From assembly GCF_012044895.1 (NCBI RefSeq), contig NZ_CP050695.1:1-64000 (forward strand): a DNA stretch of 64,000 bases, given 5' to 3'. The position numbers and the translations under genes were made by a program. Below the pieces are notes generated by a model. It did no database searches and was not told the DNA's origin. It saw nothing but the letters and a program-made list of their open reading frames with translations. Of this stretch, positions 20,338-28,153 are shown piece after piece. The DNA is from Aquisalimonas sp. 2447 (lineage in GTDB: Bacteria; Pseudomonadota; Gammaproteobacteria; Nitrococcales; Aquisalimonadaceae). Numbering within the stretch: position 1 is the first letter of the stretch; the number at the start of each line of letters is the position of its first letter.

Positions 20338-20859
20338 TTAGTGCGTGCTGCCGGACTGGTTATCGTCCGCCGTCTCGGCGGCCTGCTGCTGTTCCTGCTG
20401 CTGCTTGCGTCGCTGCATGTAAAGCGCCTCGAAGTTCACCGGCGCCAGCACCATCTGCGGGAAGCCGCCCTTGGTGACGGCGTCGGAAATCGCCTCGCGG
20501 GCATAGGGGAACAGCTGCGCCGGGCAGTAGCTGCCCAGCAACGCCTCCAGGGTCTGCTCCTCGAACCCGGAGAGCACGAAAATGCCGGCCTGCTGGACTT
20601 CGCACAGGTACGCCGTCTTGTCGTCCTGCTTGGCGGTGACGGTGACGCGGACCACCGTCTCGTAGGTGTTCTCGGCGATGCGCGTGGTGCGCGTGTCCAG
20701 GTCCACGCTGACTTCGGGCTTCCATTCGCCGGAGAAGATTCCGGGAGAGTTGGGTGCCTCGAAGGAGAAATCACGCACGTAGATCTTGCGGATGGCGAAC
20801 TGCTGCTTGTTTTCCTGCTGTTGCCCCTGTCCGCCGGCGGCTTCGTTGTCTTCTGCCAT
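20338..20859 (-). CDS. secB: Protein-export chaperone SecB
   Basis: Tetrameric cytoplasmic chaperone that holds secretory precursors unfolded and hands them to SecA. The 173 residues include the conserved core FAIRKIYVRDFSFEAPNSP (about 21-39), the SPGIF stretch, and LCEVQQAGIFVLSGF and PYAREAISDAVTKGGFPQM. The C-terminus is Gln/Glu-rich (QQQEQQQAAETADD), consistent with the acidic tail that can bind SecA. ATG 20859 is preceded by GGGAG. It lies between a YibN-like gene and gpsA, as in E. coli but without grxC. Confidence 0.97.
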   Translation of the reverse strand: MAEDNEAAGGQGQQQENKQQFAIRKIYVRDFSFEAPNSPGIFSGEWKPEVSVDLDTRTTRIAENTYETVVRVTVTAKQDDKTAYLCEVQQAGIFVLSGFEEQTLEALLGSYCPAQLFPYAREAISDAVTKGGFPQMVLAPVNFEALYMQRRKQQQEQQQAAETADDNQSGSTH

Positions 20860-20917
20860 GTTGGCAACTCCCTGTGTTTTGTCGTGGAGCGGTTCGCGCG
20901 AAGTGCTCGCTATTCGA

Positions 20918-21346
20918 TCAAGTATGGACGGGGAGGTTGGCCTCCTGCCAGCCGTTGAAGCCGCCCTGGAGCTGATGCACCTTCTCGAAGCCCTTCTCCT
21001 TGAGCTGCTTGCCGACCTTGCCGCCCTGCATGCCCTGGGCATCATAGACGATCACCGGCTTGTCCTTGTGCTTGTCCAGCTTCTTGTGGCGCTGGTCCAG
21101 GTTGCCGTTGGGCACGTTGATGGCGCCGGGCAGATGACCCTTGCCGAAATCCGCCTCGCTGCGGATGTCGACGAAGAGCGCGTCCTCGCGGTTGTACAAC
21201 CGCGTGGCCTCGGTGCTGTCCACCGGCGGCACGCCCCGGGCGAAGCGCGTGGACTCGCTCACCACGATCCACACGACGACCATGGCCAGGGCCAGAAACA
21301 GGACCCAGTTGTTGGTAACGAATTCGATCAGCTGGTCCATCGACAT
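20918..21346 (-). CDS. YibN-like membrane protein with a degenerate rhodanese domain
   Basis: A 142-residue protein with one N-terminal transmembrane segment (about 13-29, NWVLFLALAMVVVWIVV) and a cytoplasmic rhodanese-like domain (about 45-140). The position of the rhodanese active-site cysteine reads DAQGMQGG, with no cysteine, so it should not be a sulfurtransferase. E. coli YibN, encoded in the same place next to secB, has a similar cysteine-less loop, and YibN is reported to associate with the YidC/Sec membrane-insertion machinery. The secB neighbourhood supports that kind of role. It starts with ATG 21346. Confidence 0.85.
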   Translation of the reverse strand: MSMDQLIEFVTNNWVLFLALAMVVVWIVVSESTRFARGVPPVDSTEATRLYNREDALFVDIRSEADFGKGHLPGAINVPNGNLDQRHKKLDKHKDKPVIVYDAQGMQGGKVGKQLKEKGFEKVHQLQGGFNGWQEANLPVHT

Positions 21347-21527
21347 AAGGTATTGTCCTGGTGACTCGGGCATTCCGGATGGCGCCGGCGCATTGCCGCG
21401 CCAATACGCGGTTGGCGCGTCAGGGTAGCGGCTCCGTCCCGGGTTGCCAATCCCGCGACGAATCTGGAAGCCCGGCGGCAAAAGCCCGTATTATACAACC
21501 GGCCGATGGCGGCGATTCGTTACCGGC

Positions 21528-22730
21528 ATGTCCGCACGCCGCCCGCCGCGATCTTTTTGCCGCTGCGCTTCAGGGGTCCCGTTGCCACGCTCTCCCGTTC
21601 TCCGTGTCTGTGCCGGCCTGACCGTGCTGTATGTGGCGGTCACAGGCGCGCGGGCAGAGGATTACCGGGAGTCCGCCGCGGAACTCGAGGCACTGCGCGA
21701 GCGCATCGAAGCGGTGGAGAGCGACCTCAGCGAGCGTCAGCAGCGCCGGGATCAAGTGGTCACCGAGCTGCGGGAACTCGAGCAGGCCATCGGTGCGGCG
21801 GTGAATCGCCTCGAGGATCTGGATCAGCGTCTGCAGCAGGGCGAGGCGCGGGCGGACGAGCTCCGCGAGGCGGTGGCCGCCGAGGAGGAGACTGTTCGCG
21901 AGCACCGGCGGGTGCTGCGCGCCGCCGTGCGCGAAGCCTACGTCAGCGGCCGTCAGGAGGTGCTGAAACTGCTGCTCAACCAGCAGGATCCTGCAGCAGT
22001 GGACCGTCTGCTGGTGTACATGGACTACGTCGGCGAGGCCCGTGCCGAGCGCATCCAGAGCGCGATGGTGGCGATGCAGGAGTACCGCGACCTGCGCGAC
22101 GAACTGGAACAGGAACTGGCAGAAGTGGAACGCCTGCACCAGCAACAGCAGGCGGAACGCCGCAGCCTGAGCCAGCGCCGCCAGGAGCGCAGCAGCGTTC
22201 TGGAGCGCGTGGAGGCCGCCATTGGCGACGACGAGCAGCGCCTGGAGCGTCTGGCCGAAGATGAAGCCGAGCTCGAGGCGCTGCTGGATGACCTGCGTGA
22301 CGCTCTGGCTGACGTCCCCGAACGTGACCTTGACCGTGCATCCTTCAGCGAACAGCGCGGTGGCCTGCCCTGGCCGGTCACCGGTGAACTGGCGGCGGAG
22401 TTTGGCGATCCACGACGCAGCGGCGGCGACTGGCGCGGCGTGCTGGTGCGCAGCGAAATGGGGACGCCGGTGGAAGCCGTGGCTCACGGGCGCGTTGTCT
22501 TCGCGGACTGGTTGCGCGGTCTGGGTTTATTGGTGATCATCGAGCATGGCGATGGCCACATGACGCTGTATGGCCACAACCAGAGTCTGTACAAGGACGT
22601 CGGTGACTGGGTCGAGGCGGGTGACGTGATCGCCCGGGTCGGTGACAGTGGCGGTCGTGACCGCGCCGGCTTGTACTTCGAACTGCGCGTCGCCGGTCAG
22701 CCCGAGGATCCGCTGCGCTGGCTGGACTGA
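21528..22730 (+). CDS. envC: Murein hydrolase activator EnvC
   Basis: Periplasmic coiled-coil protein that activates amidases AmiA/AmiB at the septum. I chose ATG 21528, giving 400 residues (E. coli 419). The N-terminus has a signal segment (about 23-44, ending ARA-ED), followed by a long Glu/Arg/Gln-rich coiled coil (about 50-260) and a C-terminal LytM (M23) domain (about 275-400). The LytM domain shows GLPWPVTGELAAEFGD, DWRGVLVRSEMGTPVEAVAHG and IIEHGDGHMTLYGHNQ. The metal-ligand histidine pattern of active M23 enzymes looks incomplete, as usual for EnvC. It heads envC-ctp-yibQ, a conserved order. It is divergent from the YibN-like gene. Confidence 0.92.
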   Translation: MSARRPPRSFCRCASGVPLPRSPVLRVCAGLTVLYVAVTGARAEDYRESAAELEALRERIEAVESDLSERQQRRDQVVTELRELEQAIGAAVNRLEDLDQRLQQGEARADELREAVAAEEETVREHRRVLRAAVREAYVSGRQEVLKLLLNQQDPAAVDRLLVYMDYVGEARAERIQSAMVAMQEYRDLRDELEQELAEVERLHQQQQAERRSLSQRRQERSSVLERVEAAIGDDEQRLERLAEDEAELEALLDDLRDALADVPERDLDRASFSEQRGGLPWPVTGELAAEFGDPRRSGGDWRGVLVRSEMGTPVEAVAHGRVVFADWLRGLGLLVIIEHGDGHMTLYGHNQSLYKDVGDWVEAGDVIARVGDSGGRDRAGLYFELRVAGQPEDPLRWLD

Positions 22731-22808
22731 CGGCCCTTCCGGCCGGCGCCGTGTTCCCGAACCCGACGGTATTTCCGGAGAGTCGCTGCCCCGGGGGGCA
22801 GAACCACT

Positions 22809-24029
22809 ATGAAACGATTAGCTCGCAAGACCCTGCTGCCGCTGGTAGCGGGGGTGATGCTCGGCGTCGCCGGCACCCTGACCACCAGTGTCATTGCCGA
22901 CCGCAGCGGTGTCTCCGTGGACCTGCCCCTGGAGCAGTTACGCACCTTCAGTGAAGTCTTCAACCGGGTGAAGAGCGACTATGTCGCCGAGACCACCTCC
23001 GGCGAGCTGATCGAAGACGCCATCCGCGGCATGCTCAGTGGCCTCGACCCCCACTCCAGCTACCTCAAGCCGGACGAGTTCGAAGAGGTTCAGTCCGGTA
23101 CCCGGGGGGAGTTCGGTGGCCTGGGTATCGAGGTGGGCCGTGAGGACGGCTTCGTCAAGGTGATCGCACCCATCGACGACACGCCGGCGGAGCGGGCCGG
23201 GCTGCAGCCCGGTGACCTCATCATCCGTGTGGATGGACAATCCACCAAGGGCCTGGAACTGAACGAAGCGGTGCGCCTGATGCGTGGCGAACCCGGCACG
23301 GAAATCGAGCTCACCATCATGCGCGACACGGACGACGGGCCGTTCACCGTCACCCTGGAGCGGGCGGTGATCCAGGTCACCAGCGTGCGCGCACGCATGC
23401 TCGACGATGACTACGGCTACGTCCGCATCAGTCAGTTCCAGTCCCGCACCGGGCCGCAGCTGCTGGATGCCATCGAGGAGCTGCAGACCGAGGGCAACGG
23501 GCGCATGCGCGGCCTGGTGCTGGATCTGCGCAACAACCCCGGTGGTGTGCTCCAGGCTGCCGTCGCCGTGTCCGACGCCTTCCTGCACGAGGGTCGCATC
23601 GTCTACACCGAGGGTCGCCGCGATCGCGCGCGTATGGAGTTCGACGCAACACCCAATGACGTCCTGGGGGGGGCGCCCATCGTGGTGCTGATCAACAGCG
23701 GCTCCGCCTCTGCCTCGGAGATTGTTGCCGGGGCGCTGCAGGACCATCGCCGCGCCGTGCTCATGGGCAACAACACCTTCGGCAAGGGCTCGGTGCAGAG
23801 CATCCTGCCCCTGAGCGGCGGCTCGGCGGTGAAACTCACCACTGCCAAGTATTTCACGCCCTCGGGCCGGGTGATCGAGGAGGGCGGCATCGATCCTGAC
23901 GTGCGCCTGGATCGCGAGACCCGGCCCCGGCGGGGTGATGACGACGACGAGCGTGATCACGCCATCGACGAGGCGCTGAACCTGCTCAAGGGGCTCAACA
24001 TCTTTCAGGAGCAGGGGGCCGGGCGCTGA
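22809..24029 (+). CDS. Carboxy-terminal processing protease (S41, CtpA family)
   Basis: Periplasmic serine protease of the C-terminal processing type. The 406 residues have an N-terminal signal or anchor (about 9-30), a tricorn-like region with GLDPHSSYL, a PDZ domain (about 100-180; GLQPGDLIIRVDGQ), and the catalytic S41 domain. Catalytic Ser is in GSASASEIVAG (about 302) and the Lys dyad partner in FGKGSVQ (about 327). It follows envC by 78 bp and overlaps the YibQ-like gene by one base. The envC-ctp-yibQ order is common in proteobacteria and suggests a joint role in cell-wall turnover. Confidence 0.93.
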   Translation: MKRLARKTLLPLVAGVMLGVAGTLTTSVIADRSGVSVDLPLEQLRTFSEVFNRVKSDYVAETTSGELIEDAIRGMLSGLDPHSSYLKPDEFEEVQSGTRGEFGGLGIEVGREDGFVKVIAPIDDTPAERAGLQPGDLIIRVDGQSTKGLELNEAVRLMRGEPGTEIELTIMRDTDDGPFTVTLERAVIQVTSVRARMLDDDYGYVRISQFQSRTGPQLLDAIEELQTEGNGRMRGLVLDLRNNPGGVLQAAVAVSDAFLHEGRIVYTEGRRDRARMEFDATPNDVLGGAPIVVLINSGSASASEIVAGALQDHRRAVLMGNNTFGKGSVQSILPLSGGSAVKLTTAKYFTPSGRVIEEGGIDPDVRLDRETRPRRGDDDDERDHAIDEALNLLKGLNIFQEQGAGR

Positions 24030-24775
24030 TGGGGCGGTTCGTAGCCCTGCTGGCGGCGCTTGTGTGGCTGCCGGCCCTGGTGGGCGCCGGTGACCGACCG
24101 GCGGTGCTGCTGGTGATCGACGACATGGGTGACCGCCCGGCGGAGGGGGATCGCGTGGTCGCCGTGGATGCACCCCTGGTCTGTTCCATGCTGCCGCACA
24201 CGCCCCATGCCGAGCGTCAGGCCCGTGCCTGTCATGCGGCGGGCAAGGACGTCATGCTGCATCTGCCCATGCAGGCCACCGAGGACGTGCCCCTGGGGCC
24301 CGGTGGCGTGACCCTGGACATGCCGCCGGAGGAGTTCCGCGAGGTGGTCACCGACAGCCTCGACGCCGTGCCCCACGCGCGCTCGCTGAACAACCATATG
24401 GGCAGCCTGCTCACTCGCCACCCGGGGCATATGACCTGGCTCATGGAGGTGTTGCAGGAGGAGGGCGGGCTGTTATTCCTGGACAGCCGCACCTCGGAGC
24501 GCACCGTCGCCAAAGACATGGCACTGGAGGCGGAGCTGCCGGCACTGGCGCGGGACGTGTTCCTGGATCATCACCGGGATACCGAGGCGATCCGCGCTCA
24601 GCTCCATCAGTTGTTCCGCACGGCGCACCGCGAAGGCACCGCCGTGGGCATCGGCCACCCCTACCCCGAGACCCTGGATGTTCTCGAGCAGGATCTGCGC
24701 CAGTTCGCAGAGACGTACCAGGTAGAGCTGGTAGGCTTGGACGAACTCTATGAGCGCCGGAACAACCAGCACTGA
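24029..24775 (+). CDS. Divergent polysaccharide deacetylase family protein (YibQ-like)
   Basis: A 248-residue exported protein of the divergent polysaccharide deacetylase family. It has a signal peptide (about 1-20, ending VGAG-DRP) and the beta-barrel start AVLLVIDDMGDRP. Conserved segments are HLPMQATEDVPLGPG, LNNHMGSLLTRHP and LDSRTSERTVAKDMA, matching the YibQ pattern. It probably acts on peptidoglycan-derived or other polysaccharide in the periplasm, but activity is not established for the family. The ATG overlaps the last base of the S41 protease gene (TGATG), so translation is coupled. Confidence 0.87.
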   Translation: MGRFVALLAALVWLPALVGAGDRPAVLLVIDDMGDRPAEGDRVVAVDAPLVCSMLPHTPHAERQARACHAAGKDVMLHLPMQATEDVPLGPGGVTLDMPPEEFREVVTDSLDAVPHARSLNNHMGSLLTRHPGHMTWLMEVLQEEGGLLFLDSRTSERTVAKDMALEAELPALARDVFLDHHRDTEAIRAQLHQLFRTAHREGTAVGIGHPYPETLDVLEQDLRQFAETYQVELVGLDELYERRNNQH

Positions 24776-24811
24776 CCCGGCGCCGACCTGCTTGCAACGG
24801 TAGAGGCGCCC

Positions 24812-25630
24812 ATGAACCCGTCCACAATGATCGGCATGATCTTCGGCCTGGTCCTGCTGGCCGCCGTGCTGCTGTTTGCCGCCGAAGACGCCTACGCCTA
24901 TCTCAATCTGCCCGGCCTCGGTATTGTCATTGTCGGTACCCTGGCGGCCACCTTCATCAGCTATCCGTTGCGCGAAGTCCTGCGGGTCCTGGGATTGCTG
25001 GGTATCGTCTTCCGTAACGAGCGCCTCTACACCCGGGACGACATGAACGAGCTGGTCAACATGGCCACGCTCTGGTTCCGGGACGACCTGCGCGCCGTGG
25101 AACGGGCCCTGGACCGGGTGCGCAATCCCTTCCTGCGCACCGGCGTGCAGCTGGTCATTGACGGCACCCCCGAGCAGGACATCCTGGATCTGCTGCGCTG
25201 GCGTATCGCCCGGCTGCGTACCCGCGAGCATGCCGAGGCACAGATGTTCCGTTCCATGGCCAGCTTCGCCCCGGCGTTCGGAATGATCGGCACCCTGGTG
25301 GGGTTGATCAACATGCTGTTCGTGCTGGATACCGGCGACATGACCGTCATCGGCCAGCACATGGGCGTGGCCCTGCTCACCACCTTCTACGGCATTCTGC
25401 TGGCAAACCTGCTGTTCAAGCCGGTGGCGGTGAAGCTGGAGCGCCGTACCGAGGAGCGGCTGATCGCCATGAACATGGTGCTCGAAGGGGTGGCGCTGAT
25501 CTGCCAGAAGCGTAACCCGACCTTCGTGCGCGAGACCCTGCGCTCGTTCATGGCCGAGTACCAGGACGAAATCCGCGAAGCCCCGGCAACGGCGCCGAAG
25601 AACCCGAGCACGGGGGCGCGGCGGTCATGA
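24812..25630 (+). CDS. MotA/PomA-like ion-channel stator subunit
   Basis: Integral membrane protein of the MotA/TolQ/ExbB proton- or sodium-channel superfamily. The 272 residues have four predicted membrane segments: about 6-23, 33-52, 147-170 and 182-203. FAPAFGMIGTLVGLINML is the conserved third-segment pattern. A long charged cytoplasmic loop (about 60-140) is typical of MotA/PomA and is longer than in TolQ/ExbB. Its partner, encoded with a 4-bp overlap, has a MotB-like segment and an OmpA domain. No other flagellar gene is in the window, so it may be a second stator or another envelope channel. Confidence 0.82.
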   Translation: MNPSTMIGMIFGLVLLAAVLLFAAEDAYAYLNLPGLGIVIVGTLAATFISYPLREVLRVLGLLGIVFRNERLYTRDDMNELVNMATLWFRDDLRAVERALDRVRNPFLRTGVQLVIDGTPEQDILDLLRWRIARLRTREHAEAQMFRSMASFAPAFGMIGTLVGLINMLFVLDTGDMTVIGQHMGVALLTTFYGILLANLLFKPVAVKLERRTEERLIAMNMVLEGVALICQKRNPTFVRETLRSFMAEYQDEIREAPATAPKNPSTGARRS

Positions 25631-26358
25631 GCGAACTGTTGGCCCAGGGGCGTCACGGGGACGGCGGCAGCCGCTTCCGCGAAGAGCTGCTGGTGCCCGA
25701 GGGGGCTGACACGGAGGCGGAATCCGGTTGGATGCTGATCTACCTGGACGTGCTGACCCTGCTGCTGGTGCTGTTCATCGTCCTGCTCGCCTTCTCCGAC
25801 CCGGACCCGAGTCCGCCCCAGGCCGCCCCCGAGACGCTGGTGATTCCGGTGCCGGCGCCGGCCACGGGCACGGCACTGCTGCCGGGCACCGAACAACCCG
25901 GCATGGAGGCGGAGCCCGCGGCCCGGGAAATGGACGGGCCTGATCTGGAGACCGACCGGGTGGAGGTGATCGAGGAGCGCGATCGGGTCAGCCTGCGCAT
26001 CCAGGACAGTCTGCTGTTTCAGTCAGGGGCCGCCAGTCTCACCACCGAGGGCACCAGCGTGCTGGACGAGCTGGTGCAGGTCCTGCAGGATCACCCCGGC
26101 CAGATCTCCGTGGAAGGCCACACCGACAATGTGCCCATCCGCACCCAGGCATTCCCTTCCAACTGGGAACTCTCCACCGCCCGGGCGACGGAGGTGCTGC
26201 GCTACCTGGAGTCCGCCGGTGTGCCGGCGGAACGCATGCGGGCCGTGGGGCGTGCGGATACCGACCCGGTGGCACCCAATACCAATGCTCCCGGTCGAGC
26301 CGCCAATCGTCGCGTGGACCTCATTCTCCACCGGGACGACGAACAGACCGCACCCTGA
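25627..26358 (+). CDS. MotB-like stator protein with OmpA peptidoglycan-binding domain
   Basis: A 243-residue partner of the MotA-like protein. It has one membrane segment (about 36-58, WMLIYLDVLTLLLVLFIVLLAF); Asp41 sits where MotB has the ion-conducting aspartate. A Pro/Ala/Glu-rich linker (about 60-110) follows, then an OmpA C-terminal peptidoglycan-binding domain (about 115-235) with EGHTDNVPI and NWELSTARATEVLRYL. ATGA overlap with the motA-like stop implies a fixed stoichiometry. Together they form a two-gene stator module with no other motility gene nearby. Confidence 0.85.
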   Translation: MSELLAQGRHGDGGSRFREELLVPEGADTEAESGWMLIYLDVLTLLLVLFIVLLAFSDPDPSPPQAAPETLVIPVPAPATGTALLPGTEQPGMEAEPAAREMDGPDLETDRVEVIEERDRVSLRIQDSLLFQSGAASLTTEGTSVLDELVQVLQDHPGQISVEGHTDNVPIRTQAFPSNWELSTARATEVLRYLESAGVPAERMRAVGRADTDPVAPNTNAPGRAANRRVDLILHRDDEQTAP

Positions 26359-26435
26359 GCCGTAACGCAGCAGCTCTTGCCGTCGGGTCCCGGAGTGTGG
26401 ATACTCCCGGCGCCCGACCACGGTGAGGTTCTGCT

Positions 26436-26690
26436 ATGTTATGTGCTGTCTACAAGGGCCCCAAGGCGCCCGATACCTACTTGTTCGTGCCTGGCCACGC
26501 AGCGCTGGATGAGGTGCCGGAGAACGTGCGGCAGGGCTTTGGCCCGCTGGAGCACGTCATGGATCTGGTACTGACCCCGGAGCGCCGTCTGGCCCGCATC
26601 CACGCCTGCGATCTCATGCGCCGCTTGCTGCGGGATGGCTGCTTCATTCAGATGCCTCCGGAGGATGATCGCGAGCCCCGGGAGATGTGA
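26436..26690 (+). CDS. YcgL domain-containing protein
   Basis: An 84-residue cytoplasmic protein of the YcgL family (DUF709), found across gammaproteobacteria and of unknown function. The pattern MLCAVYKGPKAPDTYLFV at the N-terminus and GCFIQMPP near the C-terminus match E. coli YcgL. It begins at ATG 26436, with GTGAGG ten bases before. The isolated position gives no functional clue. Confidence 0.88.
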   Translation: MLCAVYKGPKAPDTYLFVPGHAALDEVPENVRQGFGPLEHVMDLVLTPERRLARIHACDLMRRLLRDGCFIQMPPEDDREPREM

Positions 26691-26777
26691 CGGACATCAC
26701 TATGCTGCAGCGCGATGTACGGGTAGAATTCAGAGAGCTACGCGAATATCTTCCAGACCTGAGTGAGGTGTGTGGCA

Positions 26778-27134
26778 ATGCAACGGATCTGCCTGCTACT
26801 TGGCGTTTTGTGTACCCTGGCCGTCCCCGGCCTGGCAACGGCTCAGGACACCGTCGACCCCGTGCCGCTGCAGCTGAGCCTGCAGCTGGAGGCCGATGAC
26901 GCGCTGCTCGACAGCGATGCGGCCCGGGCGAATGCTACCGCAGACCAGCCGCAGCCCCGTCCCGCTGTCCGCGGCGCGGTGAATCGCTCCGGTTCGGGCT
27001 ACCAGGTTCGCGCCGTCATTCCGTCACTGTGTGAGGACGGCCTGCCCGGTGGACAGGTGGTGGATACCTATAATCGGGTCATGGACTGCGAGGACGACAC
27101 CGTCGGCGTGTCCATCTCCATTCGCAATTACTGA
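26778..27134 (+). CDS. Hypothetical secreted protein
   Basis: A 118-residue protein that I do not recognise. It has a clear signal peptide (about 1-22, LLLGVLCTLAVPGLATA-QD). The mature part is acidic and low in hydrophobics, with an Ala/Pro/Gln-rich stretch (about 50-65) and two cysteines (about 86 and 106), which could form one disulphide. I chose ATG 26778, with GAGGTG seven bases before it. The neighbouring genes (ycgL, tesB) give no hint about its function. Confidence 0.6.
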   Translation: MQRICLLLGVLCTLAVPGLATAQDTVDPVPLQLSLQLEADDALLDSDAARANATADQPQPRPAVRGAVNRSGSGYQVRAVIPSLCEDGLPGGQVVDTYNRVMDCEDDTVGVSISIRNY

Positions 27135-27150
27135 GGCCTTCTCCTGCCCG

Positions 27151-28017
27151 TCAGTCCTCGTCGGTGGGGCGGATCAGCCCTTCCTGCACCACCGAAGCCA
27201 CCAGGTCGCCATCACGGCTGAAGATATGGCCGCGGGTGAACCCCCGCGCATTGGAGGCACTGGGGCTGTCCATGTGGTAAAGCAACCACTCATCCATGCG
27301 GAACGGGCGGTGGAACCACATGGCGTGGTCCAGGCTGGCCATCTGCGTGCGCTCCTGAAAGATGCTGCGGCCATGGGGAAGCAGGGCCGTGGCTAGCAGT
27401 CGGAAATCCGAGGCATAGGCCAGCAGGGCTCGGTGGACGCCATCGTCGTCAGGGAGCGGGCCGCGGGCGCGCATCCAGGAGTTGCGGAATGGCGCCATGG
27501 GTTCGGGGGCCATGGGGTCGTCGGGCTCGATGGGGCGAATTTCGATGGGGCGCTGGTGGATCAGCGTATCCAGGAAGTGCTGTGGTAGCCGGTCGCGGAA
27601 GCGCTCCATCAGGTCCACTTCGCTCTCCACGTCCTCCGGTGCCGGGATGTCCTCGGGCATGTCCAGCTGGTGGTCGCAGCCCTCTTCCTGGATCTGGAAC
27701 GACACGGACATGTTGAAGATCGGCCGCCCATGCTGGATGGCAACGATGCGCCGGGTGTTGAAGCTGCCGCCGTCCCGGGTGCGCTCCACGTCATAGACAA
27801 TGGGCGCCTCGGCATCGCCGGCGCGCAGGAAGTAGGCGTGCAGGGAGTGGGCGAAACGGTCCTCCGCCACGGTGCGGCCGGCGGCCACCAGGGCCTGGCC
27901 CAGCACCTGACCGCCGAACACCCGCGACCCGACGATGGCCCGGCTTTCGCCCCGGAAAAGATTGACTTCCAGCTGCTCAAGATCGAGCAGGCCGACCAGT
28001 TTGTCCAGTTGACTCAT
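27151..28017 (-). CDS. tesB: Acyl-CoA thioesterase II
   Basis: Cytoplasmic double-hotdog thioesterase that hydrolyses acyl-CoA to fatty acid and CoA. The 288 residues match E. coli TesB (286). The active-site residues appear in context: Asp in SLDHAMWFHRPF, Ser/Thr in MDSPSASNARGF, and Gln in SVVQEGLIR. The N-terminal SRVFGGQVLGQALVAA is also typical. It is convergent with the small secreted protein gene (16-bp gap) and is followed upstream by ubiB, 136 bp away. Confidence 0.95.
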   Translation of the reverse strand: MSQLDKLVGLLDLEQLEVNLFRGESRAIVGSRVFGGQVLGQALVAAGRTVAEDRFAHSLHAYFLRAGDAEAPIVYDVERTRDGGSFNTRRIVAIQHGRPIFNMSVSFQIQEEGCDHQLDMPEDIPAPEDVESEVDLMERFRDRLPQHFLDTLIHQRPIEIRPIEPDDPMAPEPMAPFRNSWMRARGPLPDDDGVHRALLAYASDFRLLATALLPHGRSIFQERTQMASLDHAMWFHRPFRMDEWLLYHMDSPSASNARGFTRGHIFSRDGDLVASVVQEGLIRPTDED

Positions 28018-28153
28018 GTCGCAACCCCGTCAATAGCCATGTCCTTGCCGCGGCGCAGCAGCAGGTGCAGGCGGAAGGTCGTTTCAAAGAATGATGATGC
28101 GATGCCGCACCGACATCACGATAACGCGGCAGGATACCAGATTTCCCCGAGGC

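Noticed and set aside
20918-21346. Annotation of the YibN-like protein as a thiosulfate sulfurtransferase.
   Set aside because: The active-site cysteine is absent (DAQGMQGG), so catalysis by the usual mechanism is not possible.
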